This document shows positions 1 to 12,687 of a stretch of DNA of 64,000 bases, in pieces. The translations under genes and the position numbers were made by a program. Source of the DNA: Onchocerca volvulus (taxonomy: Eukaryota > Nematoda > Chromadorea > Rhabditida > Onchocercidae); assembly GCA_000499405.2 (NCBI GenBank), contig HG738139.1, forward strand, positions 11,246,616 through 11,310,615, read 5' to 3'. The notes below the pieces were generated by a model that ran no database searches, was not told the DNA's origin, and worked only from the letters and a program-made list of their open reading frames with translations. Numbering within the stretch: position 1 is the first letter of the stretch; each line of letters begins with the position of its first letter.

Positions 1-2167
1 TTTCTAAAGTTAGAATACATATAAAAAAAAAAAAAAAAAAAAAAAAAAGAAAAATAATTTCAAAAATTAAGAGAAAAAAATCTGGAATTTAGATCTGATT
101 CAACATTTACCTTGAATTAAGCAATTGTTCTCGACAGCAAATACATAGCTCCTGGAAGAGAATTTTTGGAAATTAACATATATAGTTCTGCTATAAGATC
201 GCTAGAACTTTACGTTTAATCTTCACTAACAAACATGATTTAATTAATATACGAAAATCACTAGTGTTTCTAAAAATAAATTAATTACTTTGCAAATAAC
301 TTGGGAAATCGAAACAGCTTACATGATCACAACAAATTGCATCGGTATATTCTCCAGTAGAGGTGCTCGATTCTGAACGTTGATCGGACAATTCATTAGT
401 TTCATTACCATTCTGCAAATGATTCATTTTAAAATATCTTAGTACACTTTTAGTAAATTACAAATACAAAAAATCAAACCTGTTCTTAAAATTTCCACAA
501 TTATTTCCATCCCACAATTATTAAGACTATCCAATTATTCAGTGTCGCAGTATTTTAGTAATGATCATATGCAATAAACTACAAAGGAGATTCATGATGC
601 TCACCATTGAACTGACAATTTCATTCAAAGATTACTGCTACGAGTTACCTCACTTTGAAATAATACCAGACGTCTCCATTAGCATATTTGAATCTTTCGA
701 TTATTATATCTGATATTCTCACGCAAATTAGATATTATCTAACCGTTGCAAAAGTACATATCAGTAAGCAAATCAAATTTTCTACAGTTATATTATCTAA
801 TTAACAAAATTTCGGAAAAAAATAAAATAAAACGCAACTGACAGCAATGAAAGTGAACTTCTACTTTGCAGCGGTTGAAATAATAAATAAAGTGATAGGT
901 AGACTGAAAAATTTTTATTGCCTTAGCTAAAACTCTCCTTTTTCCCTTCTTTTTATAACTAGTTGACAAATCCAAATCCCTTAACTTACGATATATTTTC
1001 TTATTTCGTAGCTTTCTTTGGTAGCATTGCAAGACTGTTTTCGAAAATCATCCAAATCTTTCATTTTTATACCATTAACATCTGAATACATAAATAAATG
1101 ATCACGACGTTTACAAATATGTAAGTGAGTGATTTTCTAAAATGGAAATTTTACGACTGATTCAATATTGAAAATAATAGTTACGATGAAATAGAAGTAA
1201 TTTCATAAAAAATAATTTCCAATTTAATTTCTAATTTCAGAAACAAAATGGAGAAAGTGAAAAGACTTTGTTCGACTATTCAAAGGCAGTAATTCTTAGA
1301 AACCGAAACGCATTTTTATAAATATTTTAACAACTTGAAAAAAAAAAAAAAAAACCATATCCAAGAATGGAAAGTTTTTCTCTCAATAGTTTTTCCATTC
1401 GCTCGTCGCAACTTTTTGTCAATTCTGCTATATCATACTCATGCTGCGCACGATCAATAATATTCTTGAATTCGGCAACATAAATTTTTTTTGCTTCCAA
1501 TGAATCCATTGATCCGAGAGCATTCCAAGCACGCCTTTTAAGAATAGTTATCTTATTAGAATGAAAATTCAGTCAATAAGTTTTATTCACTGCTTTATAA
1601 TCTTCTACGAAACCTAGGAAAAAATTTATGAGAAGAGAAGAAGCTTAGACTTTAGATATCACTTTTCAACTAAGTTAGCTTTCATCATTAAAAAATTGAA
1701 TTATTTCTATCTTTCGCAAAATCATCAGTTCACAGAAATCTATTTTATTATTTGAACTTGTTATCTACCACTTCAGTCGGTCAACAGTATGCCAAACTGG
1801 TGGACATGGAGTGTCACATTTTCCATTTATTGCCTGCTTGAATAATGAATAAAATCGCAACTTCTGATTTGTCGAAATGTTGATTACACCTGAAAATGTA
1901 GTCAAAAATTATTGGTGCAAAATCATTTTATTTCAATCTGAAAAAATTACATATTAAGTTCGATACACGAAATTCGTAGACTTTTTTTTTCTATAATAAC
2001 GAAAGCATAACTGTTGTGATGATCTAAACTGCCAATCAAAATATTATTTTTTTAAATAAAAACAGGATTAAATTTGAGATTAAATAACCTTTTTTGGGAA
2101 GGCTTTGTATTATATCTCCAGCGGCTTTAAAAGCAGTATCATACATTAATTCATTGTTAATTTCCAT
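1..2167 (-). CDS. Acyl-CoA-binding domain protein, 3' end off the window
   Basis: Seven exons on the minus strand: 2167-2089, 1889-1769, 1534-1356, 1081-990, 412-323, 151-111 and 3-1, continuing off the left edge. All phases join. The first ATG (2167) has an in-frame TAA directly upstream. Residues 1 to about 90 form a full ACBP domain: FKAAGDIIQSLPKKG, then FYSLFKQAINGKC with the KQA acyl-CoA site, then LKWRAWNALGSM. The family binds medium- and long-chain acyl-CoA esters in the cytosol or, when membrane-anchored, on endosomes or peroxisomes. The tail after the domain (about 110 residues visible) is polar and Ser/Thr-rich. It then becomes Cys-rich (AICCDH joined to ELCICC). It is longer than a minimal ACBP of about 87 residues, so an ACBD5/MAA-1-like protein is possible, but no membrane segment lies in the window. 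Exon 3 ends at a donor inside a poly-T run, the weakest junction; read without that splice, the frame stops at 1327. Confidence 0.8.
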
Positions 2168-4060
2168 TTATGAAATCGAGAATTTGAGCTACAGCTCCTG
2201 ATAAATGTGACTCTAACTGGTAACTACGAATACGTGACAAACTAATCAGGAACCTATTTTTCTCAGAAATATGCGCCTGAAATTCAAAATGTTCGCAAAT
2301 TACGAATCAGTAGATAGTTAATATACTATTTGATATGATGAAAAAAAACCAGAAACAATCCGCAAAAATTACTGAATAGCTAAAAATAGAATAAAATAAG
2401 AAAGAAAAGTAAAACGATGAAGTATGACTCGGATTACAATAATTAGTTCACATAATCCAACGGATATATTTCCATTTGCATAAAAATTAAAAATTTGTTT
2501 AACACCAATAAGTAAATCATTTAAATTGATAAATTATTGAAAAGATTTGTATGATATACTACTTCGCAATTTACACTGATTGATATAAAACAACATTTAG
2601 GAAAACAAATAATTTGAAAGCATTCCGGAAATGTTCAGAAAAAAAGTTCACATAACAAAAAATCCTTAAATGATCAAACAAACTTTTAGCATTTTAAAAA
2701 TTTCACGAAAAAATATATTCCCTCAAAGAATTTTATGCAGCGAGGAATACGGTATACACTGGGATGATCTTTATAATGATATTACATTGATAGATTCAAT
2801 AAGATGAAGTGAAAAACATTGGAAAAGAATAAATGCATTGAAGTGTACTGAAATCGTAAATAGTGGAAAAAAAGATTGAAAAAAGAAAAGAACGGAAAAT
2901 TTCGAACTTCTGATGAAAATACTGTTAACCATATGGAAGATAAGATTTTTATGCCTTAAAAAATAGCAGTCAATAAATAATATGAAATAAAAAAATGAGA
3001 GGAAAAGAAGGAAAATTAGCAAATTAAGATAAAGAATAAAAATGAAAAGTGAAATTCAAAAAAAAAAAAAAGAAGAGAAAAACAACTTCCACATGCAAAA
3101 TGAATTTTTCTTACCAAATCTCTGATATATCAAAAATGTAGAACTTGAATAAATTTTAAAAAAGGCACCATAAAAAACCACTCGAAAATCAATGAAAAAA
3201 TGAACAAATTAATTGATGAACAAATATGTATGTACAGTTCATTTGGTTCATTGCAAAATATAAGTGTAACATCTACACTGTAAAATGAAAAATCTATTTC
3301 AAACTTACCTTTATGCTATTTATAGACAATTTTTCAAGTATAGATAGAATGATAAACTATAGAAGGAGAACAATAATCACCGTGCAAATAATATTTATCA
3401 CATATCAACAGTCCTCAAAGAAATAATGTGTATAAATCTTGAAAAAGCTACTAGATAAGGAAAACTGAATAAACTTAACCATCGATGGTTCAATCAGCGG
3501 ATGAATTCTACAAGACGGGTTTAATATCTGATATCTCTATCGTATTGCCTTGAGAATTTCAATTTAAATTATTATTTTCTTTTTCATACAAATCAAGAAT
3601 ACTGATCTTATTTATTAATAATCTAAATATGACAACATTTACTATTCAATAGTTGGACCTTTTATTATCAATTATGGAGAATGAACCGACTTTTCCTATA
3701 AATATAATGTACTTTTTTTTTAATTTATATGGTTTCAAGAATAAATATAGTAAAAAACAGTTTAAAAACAATGAAATAAAATGATAAATTGATAAGAAAC
3801 ATAAAAAGATTACTCATTTTCTCTTGATTATTTTCATTTAGTTAATAATACATGGATGTATGACAATGATATGCACTTCGACAGGAGAGAAATTCAATCA
3901 TTCACTGAAGGATATGCTGCTGAATCACCATATGTAGGAAATAGAATCATACATCAGTATTATCCTATTATAAAAATCATGAATTAAGCATTTAAGGTAT
4001 CTTCAAATTTCACATTTCCCGTTACGCTTCGTATAGCTTCCATTATATCTTTCTTTTCTC
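2168..4060. other. Intergenic, no gene seen
   Basis: AT-rich spacer between the POP5 and ACBP genes. It holds short open frames that are only poly-A/T shadows, and no convincing exon with splice sites on either strand. Confidence 0.6.
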
Positions 4061-5497
4061 CTAAACATGAGGAACTTTATCAATACCTTCCTTTTCAACT
4101 TTATCTATATTTCTTTGATTTGTATCTGCTACATAAATAAATAAAAATGTTTTGGATGTTTAAACAAGTACAAAAGCTGATATAAAATTAGAAAAACTCT
4201 AGTTTTACCGCACTCTAGCTAAAAAATGTTTCCTTACCATCAGTTTTTGCAGTTATGTAATTTGAATATAAGTTTTTCCGATTTACCCTTAACAATGCTC
4301 TCTGACACGATCGTATCGATGAACCTGAAAGAATGAATCATTTCTGTAAAGCAATGGACAGGTTTATGATTCTATTATTAATTTTACTATTATTATAATT
4401 CTGCTGTCAACAATCAATAATTCTATTTGCTTTAAATATTACATTACCATCATAATTTTCCAATAATTTGTTTTTCAATTCTTTCTGTGACTTCAGTTTA
4501 TCTTATTTTTGGTACTATATATCATATATAGTACCAAAAAAATATATATCTATGATATAGAACGATAATCTAACCAACAAAGAGCACTTGTAGTACAACC
4601 GGTATACTATCAATTGTGCATACGAATGGTATTGCACTAAGGAGTCGCTGTGCAGATTCCTTCGATATCCTGACAATGGTTGTTGCTGTACCAGCATCGA
4701 AAACCTATAAGCAACCGCCTACGAACAATTTGGTTAAGATATTTTAAACTAATATCTTGATCAATTTTTTCCTAGTTAATTACGGAGATCTATCATTGCG
4801 TAGTAGTGAAGAATTACTCTTCATCCCGAAAATCTAAATAATTCGCATTATTTTATAAATATTTGATATAATATTATCTATCAAAAGGAAAATTAGCACA
4901 AAGTATACAGCTTAAAAAAATCATTTTGATAAATAACTTTGTGAAATCATAATTTTTTGACAAAGACTTTTTCTAAGCATACCTTAACATTTAATGAAAG
5001 CTTTACTGCTGCCATTCCATAATCACCAAAAAGAATCCCGATTTGTTTACAGAGTGCTACATAAATCGCCGATTCCGTTACGACGCCACCTTTTTCATCA
5101 AACAATATATCCATCAATACGTACCTTCAAAGAATTCTTATTTTTTCTCGTGGTTAATCAAAATATTATTCTAATTCATTTAATTTTCAATTGAAACATG
5201 TAAAATTGAAGAATTTTCAGTTATGCAGGAAACAAGGAAAAAAAAACGAATGAAAATCCGGAATTATATAAATTGTGTCATGACAAGATTTGAAGAAAAA
5301 AGAAATTATAAAAGAAATGACTCCAGACGTCCGATGATTTCGCAGAAAAATATCATGCTGATCTATGGCTTTTTTGAAAACATTACGAAGTCATCACTTT
5401 ATGCAAAAAGGAAAAAAAAAAAAAAAAAGAGAAAAAGAAAAGAAGAACTAAAGAAAATCATCGGAATGTTACATTACCTGTTTTTGAGTTTCACCAT
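4061..5497 (-). CDS. POP5: RNase P/MRP protein subunit POP5
   Basis: Five exons: 5497-5478, 5124-4983, 4704-4575, 4324-4238 and 4128-4061 (TAG), coding for about 148 aa. POP5 is a core protein of RNase P and RNase MRP, which mature tRNA 5' ends and rRNA in the nucleus. The start MVKLKNRYVLMDIL matches the family's conserved MVRFKHRYLL-type N-terminus and spans the first intron (20-nt first exon). The middle carries the family pattern FGDYGMAAVKLSLNVK, then TTIVRISKE. The VGSSIRSCQRALLRVNR segment corresponds to the conserved VGGTIRTCQ...NR of human POP5. All phases are consistent. The paralogue Rpp14 shares the fold but lacks the GTIRTCQ-type motif, so POP5 is preferred. It lies 685 bp downstream of NARS2 on the same strand. 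Confidence 0.9.
4506..4540. repeat. Perfect 17-bp palindrome with 1-nt centre
   Basis: Left arm TTTTTGGTACTATATAT (4506-4522), a single C at 4523, and the exact reverse complement (4524-4540). It lies in POP5 intron 3. Confidence 0.9.
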
Positions 5498-6181
5498 TTC
5501 CAACACTCATTAATTTAATCAAACTGTTCTCAGAAGCAAATTGGACTCCATTATGTCAATATCAGCAGTACAAATTCCTGAAATGATAGTATGGCTCCGC
5601 CTTCTTGTATATTTTAGGAGTTAAAATGGTTGACGCAATCATATCTATGGGTAGGACATGAACGTTATGTGATAGTTCAAAATTTCGAAATTGGCAAACA
5701 ATGAAAATGTTCCTACGCATGAAAAAATATTGATTGAAGGAATCAGATGAAATATTCGGGAACTGATAAATACAAGTACGGTTAAACGCACGATGTAATA
5801 AGCAGCAACCAAGAAAAAAAAACTAAATTTATTCAATAAATTGAAGTTCGCAGGGACAGTTTTACAAAAGTCAAATATATTTTAAGTTCTGTTTCCTATT
5901 CAATACAGTAATTTTACAACTTGTATTTTGATATGAGCAAAAGACAAACAACCAAACAAATACAGTTTAGATAATTTCGTTCCTCATTTCTAAACTTTTT
6001 CAAAACAATTAAGCATTTGCCTAACATCGAAATTGAGAATTTTATGATTTTCATAATCTTAAAGATTTATTAATAAGAAACATATATAATGAAAAATATT
6101 TCATAACACAGGATTCGTATTGAAAGAATCAATTTTTCTTCGCTATAATAAGGCAATTTTCAACAATATGTGATTCTAATA
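5498..6181. other. Spacer between POP5 and NARS2
   Basis: AT-rich. It contains the NARS2 3' flank and the POP5 5' flank. The minus-strand sequence has an AG acceptor about 30 nt before the POP5 ATG that could serve as a trans-splice site. No coding exon seen. Confidence 0.5.
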
Positions 6182-9100
6182 CTAGCTCGGACAATGTTTG
6201 TACCATCTCGGGAATGCCACCGTGTCTTTAATATTCAGAATACCGAACAAGGCTTGCATAAAACGTTCCAGACCAATACCAAATCCCGCACTGGGTGGAT
6301 GCCCGTGTTGTCTCATTTCCAAATACCAATCTAACGAATCATCACATCCACGGCGATGTAGTTCTTCTGAATCAGATTCCCTCAAAGAACCACCAGCTAG
6401 CTCACCAACAAATGGCGCCAACAAATCGAAACATTCTGCCTATAACGAATAATTTGCCTAATTTGTTTGATAATTCCATTAAAAATCCACATTTTCCATT
6501 TCTCTTAATTATGCGCAAATTGATAGTTATGACTGAATAATGTTAATGCATGACCGATGTTCCTAATGAATCAAAAGAACAATGCCATCTTTCGCACAGC
6601 TAACATAGGTCATTCTTTGTCGGCAGAAAACATTATCTTTTTGTCTTTAAAACAAGAAAAAAAAGAGAAAAAACAATTTACAATCTTTATTTAATTATAT
6701 ATAATAAAAATTGCATACTCACATAGTTGTTACAGCGTTTCATGTAAAAGGGCTTTTGCGTATGAGGGTAACGGAGAACAAATAATGGGCCAGCACAGTG
6801 CTGCACGAGGGATAACTCGTTCTCCTTGCTAAACCGACCTCCAGGTATCATTTCACCCTTACTCTGCAGTAAAGTAACCGCTTCATTATAATGGATGCGA
6901 GGAAGTGGTTTCCGAGAACCATTAATCCACAAAAGTGACTGCACTTTTGCATTCTGAAACAAAAAACGAAAGATTCAAGGAATACATAGATAAAAAAGGT
7001 AACTCAATTTATTCACATGTAAAGCTGTGATCAAGCAATCTGAAAGCAAATATCAGCGCCAAGAATTATCCGAATTTCTGATTTATTCCCACTACACTTA
7101 TATTTCCAGCATTTTAAGATTAAATCCATCTAGATATAATTAAAGAATTACCTGACCTCATCACAAAAGACTTGCATCATTGAATTGATTTCCTCCATGT
7201 CCCAATTAAGCATTCCATCCACCACATAATTGATATAACGCTCCACCAAATCGCATAATTGTTCTAAATCATCTGCAAACGCATATTCTGCTTCCAACAT
7301 TCGAAATTCTGCCAAATGCTGACGAGTTTGCGAATGATCAGCACGTAATGCAGGTGCAATTGTGTATACTTTCGGTAGGCTACTATAGCAAATTATAAGT
7401 ATCAATATTATGGAATTCAATATTTGCATAAACTGAACAAGCATTTTTTGGACCAAGGAATCTCCTGTCCAGGACAATGCTAAGTATGAAACTCTTGCAA
7501 ACTAGAGAATGTGACAACACACCCAACAAAAGATTCCAAATGCAGTTGACTTGAAACCGGCAAATATACTGCTTGATCACCGAAATAATTTTGCTTATCC
7601 ACCTAAAAAACGAGAGGAAAGATTTATAATTATTTGAATTATGATGTGATTGAACTCGGTTCTCACTAGCTAATGTTGATTTCTAATACAAAGGGTACTG
7701 CTGTATGGATTTAGGAATTATTTTCAAGAAATAATGAAATAGGCTAACTCAATATACTGTGGAAGAAAAAATCAGTCACAATTCGTAAAAATAATTCAGA
7801 GAAATTTTCGTCTGTTCTGCCGTCCATACTTTCGAAAAACTAGTTTTTTTTTTTTTTTGTTTTTCGGTTGACAAACAAAATAATTAGTAAATAAGATGAA
7901 TTAATTATTTAATACCTGGACAGTAAATACATCGCCAGCACCTTCGCAATCATTGTGCGTTAAAAGTGGCGTATCCACATGTATAAACGATTCATTCTAA
8001 AATAATCATTTCAAACTTATGCAATTCGAAAAATATAAAACCCATTTGCAACAATGTTTGACAAAAAAAAAAAAATGTAATTTGGATGCAAGATCTTATT
8101 TCGAAATCCGATAATTTATGGAAAATGTTGGAGAGATAATTAAGATATCTAATTCAATGATAGCTTATTAAAAAAGGGAAAAAGAATGGAATGAATCATA
8201 AAACAAAGTAAAATTTTTCATGAACGATGCTTTAGCTTATGTTTTTGCATTTCGGATACCGTACAAAAAACCACTCATTTTCAAATCTCTTTTAAGAATC
8301 ATTAAATGTTGGATAGCAATGAAACAGAAAAATGAAAAAAATAAAAAGGAAACCTGGAAAAAAGATCGACTCAATTGGTCCAACTGAGATCGTAGCCGTA
8401 GCAGACACATGAATGGTATGGATTTCATGCGCAAGTGATATTTCTTACGTGTAACATCTGCACGATTTTCTTCGTTGGGCAATTCGCTGAACTAAATTTT
8501 GCGGAACACAGAATCAACATCATGGAAATCACATTTGATAACAAGGCTTGTTAAACTAAAGTCTCGAATTACCAAACTGCCAGGAAATGTTACTTTAAAG
8601 TGAAATACAGCAACGATAATTCAAAAGATTATTTAGTGAAATAGTGCAAAATCTCTCTCAATTATATCGCGACCGAAAAAATGATAAATGTATGAGACAG
8701 CTAAAATGATAATACATACGTCAACTAATCATTTCATCCAACTCACCTGTAGATTTACATTATGAACAGTTCAAACTGCTTGGAATTATTTCATTCCAAA
8801 TGACGACTTGAATATTTACCATAATCTAAATTATCGATGCAGAAAAAAAACCAACCATTTTTTGCTGTAATCCGACAACTTCACAATTTGTTGCAAACAA
8901 TTCCATGCTTTGCTGTTTACCGTGACTCTTTACCCAATCACCAACGACATCTACAGCACTACCCACTGGTACTTTAGGACAAATACTACGATCTACTACA
9001 GTTTGTATTGTTTTCAATGAACATCCATCACTGATACGCACAAACAAGAATTTCCCACGTGTTTCTACTCGACGTGCCCATCCCTGAAAACTGATTTTTT

Positions 9101-9513
9101 AAGAAAAGAAAAAAAAAACTTGTCGAATTAAAGATAGAAAACTGCTTATTTTATATTCAAAATAAATAACGGAAAAGAGGATTAATTTAATGGAATAATT
9201 TAACAGTTAATAATGTAAGCAATATTCAGCAAACTTAAGCTTTTTATTAAGTCAATTAGTTCTCCTTTGAAATAACTAAGCTTATTGGGCAAGCACAAGA
9301 GTTAAACGAAAAGATTTAACATTTAGTAATTTAAGTTTCCTACAAGACATTTCTATATGTTTCTGCCTTTTATTCAGATCATACTAGGCACAATATAAAA
9401 CATTGTATGCAAGCACAAACCTGTATTCGTACATCCCTTAATTTCTGATTTATCTGCAATAACGATGAAACACTACGAGATTCAAGCAATCTGATAGCAG
9501 ATTTTACTGACAT
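6182..9513 (-). CDS. NARS2: Mitochondrial asparaginyl-tRNA synthetase
   Basis: Eight exons: 9513-9421, 9083-8856, 8491-8354, 7996-7916, 7602-7523, 7382-7157, 6953-6723 and 6439-6182 (TAG), giving about 444 aa. It charges mitochondrial tRNA-Asn. The N-terminus (MSVKSAIRLLESRSVSSLL) is basic, amphipathic and free of acids except one Glu, as in a mitochondrial presequence. An OB-fold anticodon domain follows (GWARRVETRGKFLFVRI). Then come the class II catalytic signatures: TPLLTHNDCEGAGD, a motif-2 region LRADHSQTRQHLAEF, and motif 3 GFGIGLERFMQALFG. VGELAGGSLRE and PFYMKR fit the mitochondrial/bacterial type better than the cytosolic enzyme, as does the length. Motif 2 reads RAD where most members have RAE, and TRQH where they have RRH. 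The donor after the 7157 exon is the non-consensus GTCAGG. Confidence 0.92.
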
Positions 9514-11412
9514 TTCTTCACATACTAATGATTAACGTTACTATTCTAACCAATACATATCATTTTCGCATCTTCTATTCTGAAATATTCACAGCAATTA
9601 TTAAAATCAATAAATATTTCAAACATATAAAAACTTTTTCCTGATTTGGTCAATTTTTATATTTGCTAAGGATGATAATTACTAAATTTAGAAAGGAAAA
9701 GAGAGAGTAAAGATCGATAAAAATTGTTAGGGATGGTGGAAGTTATATTGAAATATGACATAGAATGATAAAAAAAAAAACATGAAAGAAAATTCGTTAA
9801 AATATAAAATATTGCTTTTTCCATTCTCTTTAATTTTCAAATATAATATCTAATATTGTTAGCAATTCTTATCAATCTCTACTCTCTCTTTGGACATAAT
9901 ACCTATTATTTTCTACGGTTTTTATCAATTCCTATTTCCTACAGTTCTTCTCATATTTAGCAGTTTTTACTAATCTCTTCTTGATTCAAACACAATAATT
10001 ATCAATTATATTCCAATCTATTTGGAATTCTTTCATATCATCATGTTAATTCTTCATTCCCAATTTTTCCATAACTTTCCCCGTCTTGAAAAGTATTTAT
10101 CTCCCAAACAACTCAATTCTTCCATTGCAGTTATGGACGAGACGTTTAACCTTAAAGAAATGTATATTTGCAACAAATATATTCTATAACCTTTGAACTT
10201 TGATTATGGAAACCAAAAAAGAACATAACTGTTGCATCGGCATCGTACGCAACAATGAAATATTTCTCGGCTAGACGGAAATGATTCTTTTCCGGTGATG
10301 AGAAGGGTTGTGGTAATGGATCTGAGGGGATTCCGATTCCTGATAATGAATCTGAGGTTGGCTCAGATTCCTGGTGGTCATTCCGAGAGTGATTTCATTT
10401 CTTTGTTTAGAAGACAGATATGACGCCTGATTGATTTCCAATTTGAACCAAATTAACTAACTCTCTATGCGAATATATGGAAACTTTGGAGCATGTTGGA
10501 TATTCATTAATTGGTTAGTTCCTATATTTCATACATGAAATTTGTTTTGAAATTTAATCGAAAATTGAAATTTTCAAGCAGCACATTATTGGGAATTGCT
10601 TTATTATTAATTATCAGTAATTTGTTTTAATTATTAATTAATTACCGTGAAGATCTTTCGGATCTCTACATGATGCGAGTATACTGAGGGTCAGAGCATA
10701 GTATTTGTTTAAGAGACTTTAAGTAACCTAAGGATACGGCTGCTAACAAAATTTTGCAAATACTGAATATTAATCTATGGCATTGTGAATAGCTCGGTGA
10801 CCAGTTTATCAGTTCGATTTCCCCGAATTTTTTTTTTTAAGCATTTTTTTATGTTTATGAAATTATGAGGAACATTAGACAACGAAATTACTGACATTTT
10901 TCAAAAGACTTATAAATCCATTAATGATTGTCTGAGGAAATTCGAAATGCTTTACGGACATATCCTATATCTATTAGTATTATTTGGGAAAGAAACTGTC
11001 TTTCCATGTCATTATGTGAGGGTTTTTCAAATTGACCACATATGATTTTAGTAGTTGTTGATTACCGTTTCGAATATCATTAAGTAAAGGATCAGCATTA
11101 GTTTAGACAAACTCTCATATTACGCAATGTGTGCTGATATTTATCTAAATTGAACATGAGCTTGATGCGGATTAATCAATCTGTTTGAAAATTTTCATGT
11201 TTAGGAAACATAGAACAAAATTTATAAAAGATTTTCGAAACTCTTCTTAAAATTTAGTGTTTTTTTCACAAGTTTGCACAATTTTAGACCATTTTTTCAT
11301 TGATTTTTTAATTTTTCAATAAATAAAAAAGTTGCAAATTTCTTACAAATGATTTGCTGTCTATAAATTTCGATGAGTGTGTTGCACTTTTTTTATTCGA
11401 CATTATTTTTAG
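9514..11412. other. Intergenic between NARS2 and the COMM exon
   Basis: Divergent 5' region of NARS2 and the presumed upstream part of the COMM-domain gene. A short frame MDETFNLKE from the ATG at 10134, ending at a GTATAT donor, could be a first exon, but I could not link it in phase to 11,413. No other exon is convincing. Confidence 0.4.
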
Positions 11413-11588
11413 TAAATGTTGCCAGTTCTAATAAATCGGATTCACACGGTAAAATGTTCATGAATATTGAATTTCAAACAAGAAATCAGGATGGGGAGCT
11501 AAAATTACGAAATATTCGGATTTCTGCTTCCGAATTTATCAGTTTCTTCCAAGAATTGCGTAAAATGCAAGCAGAAAGTATACAGTGA
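11413..11588 (+). CDS. COMM-domain protein, C-terminal exon only
   Basis: A plus-strand exon after the acceptor TTATTTTTAG, ending in TGA at 11,588. It encodes about 58 residues. The pattern MFMNIEFQTRNQDGELK, then LRNIRISASEFISFFQELRK, matches the end of the COMM domain: a beta strand, a basic loop and the final amphipathic helix with the [L/F]xxxLxK signature. COMM-domain (COMMD1-10) proteins form the Commander complex, which works with retriever and CCC in endosomal recycling. The exon starts in phase 1 (needs one base from upstream). I could not find the matching exons, so the gene may be incomplete, have long introns, or be a relic. The COMMD paralogue cannot be assigned from this piece. 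Confidence 0.6.
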
Positions 11589-11970
11589 TGTGTTCTGGTT
11601 ATTTCCTTATTTTATCCACATTTCCTTTTTTGCGCAAAAATTTAATTTTAATTTATTGAAGATGTATGCTATGAATGTTACAACATGATACATATACAAA
11701 GTCTTTATATCGATAACTTTGAGTAAATTCATTTTTGACATTCAGGTTTGGTAGCACTTTTTTTTCTATTAGTGCCTTCTTATTCTTTTATCAGTATACC
11801 GGATTCATAGTTTAATCCTAATGTTATAATTGTATTCGCATATCTTGGATGTTTGGAAAAGTTATGGAAATTAAAGAAGGTCCAACAGTCAGAAGTGATT
11901 TTTTTTTCATTTCAAATATATATATATTTGAAATAAGAAAAACTTCTGATATATTTGAAATGAATGTATG

Positions 11971-12002
<32 letters not shown>

Positions 12003-12687
12003 TGCTCCTTCACAAAATTTTTCTTGGATATAAAAACATCGTGTTGTTTGAATTAACTTGAATTAACCGGTTTATATTTTATTTTTTAAAGAGGAAAAGA
12101 TTTTAAGCAACTTTTGCCTTTGTTGCATAAGTTTTAAGTTTTGAGCACAAGATTATCCTTGCCAAACTTGCCTACAATCATGTTTTTAAAACCTAATAAT
12201 CTTATGCGATATGTTCGAATGTTGATATAATGTAGTGGTTATGAAAACATGATATACTGGATTATTTATATCAACTAATCAAAACATTATCATTACTGCC
12301 ACCTCAAAACTGTAATCATAATCATATAATAACATATATAACAGCAATGAAAATGAATTGCAAAGAGCATCATGTAAAAAAATAAAGAAAAATAAAAAAA
12401 AAAAAAAACGTCTAAAACAAAATATTAAGAGATAATCTAATTGTCTTCCGAACATAACGAAATAGAAAAAATGTCAAATTCGTCGGAATTATTGAGAGTA
12501 TTGCGCATTAAAATGTGGTACTAGTAGTATTAGTAATAGCAGTAGTATTGAAATTAATAATAATATTAATAGCAGCATAATAGCAATAGTTATTGTTGTT
12601 ATTGTTGCCTTTGTAGTAATTCAAGGAAAAATCCAGAATAAAGAATTAACAGCAATCACAAGTCCAAGATGCAAAAATTTTATTTCT
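11589..12687. other. Spacer between converging genes, with TA repeat
   Basis: 3' flanks of the COMM exon and of the RIM-binding protein gene. A (TA)n microsatellite lies near 11,970-12,002, and short TAG/TAA-rich trinucleotide runs near 12,510-12,610. No gene seen. Confidence 0.6.

Noticed and set aside
793..1032. 79-aa minus frame, lysine-rich
   Set aside because: Wrong frame. The real exon here (990-1081) reads VNGIKMKDLDDFRKQSC and joins its neighbours in phase.
5223..5513. 96-aa plus-strand frame
   Set aside because: Lysine-rich product of poly-A tracts, lying across the POP5 first intron.
6198..6540. Plus-strand frames of 81-84 aa
   Set aside because: Antisense shadows of the last NARS2 exon.
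6182..9513. Cytosolic asparaginyl-tRNA synthetase, the known filarial antigen
   Set aside because: Length, presequence, and the CEGAGD and VGELAGGSLRE contexts fit the mitochondrial NARS2 type instead.
10810..10835. GTTCGATTTCCCC reminiscent of a tRNA T-arm
   Set aside because: No acceptor stem or anticodon arm could be folded around it. No tRNA, rRNA or CRISPR was seen anywhere in the window.
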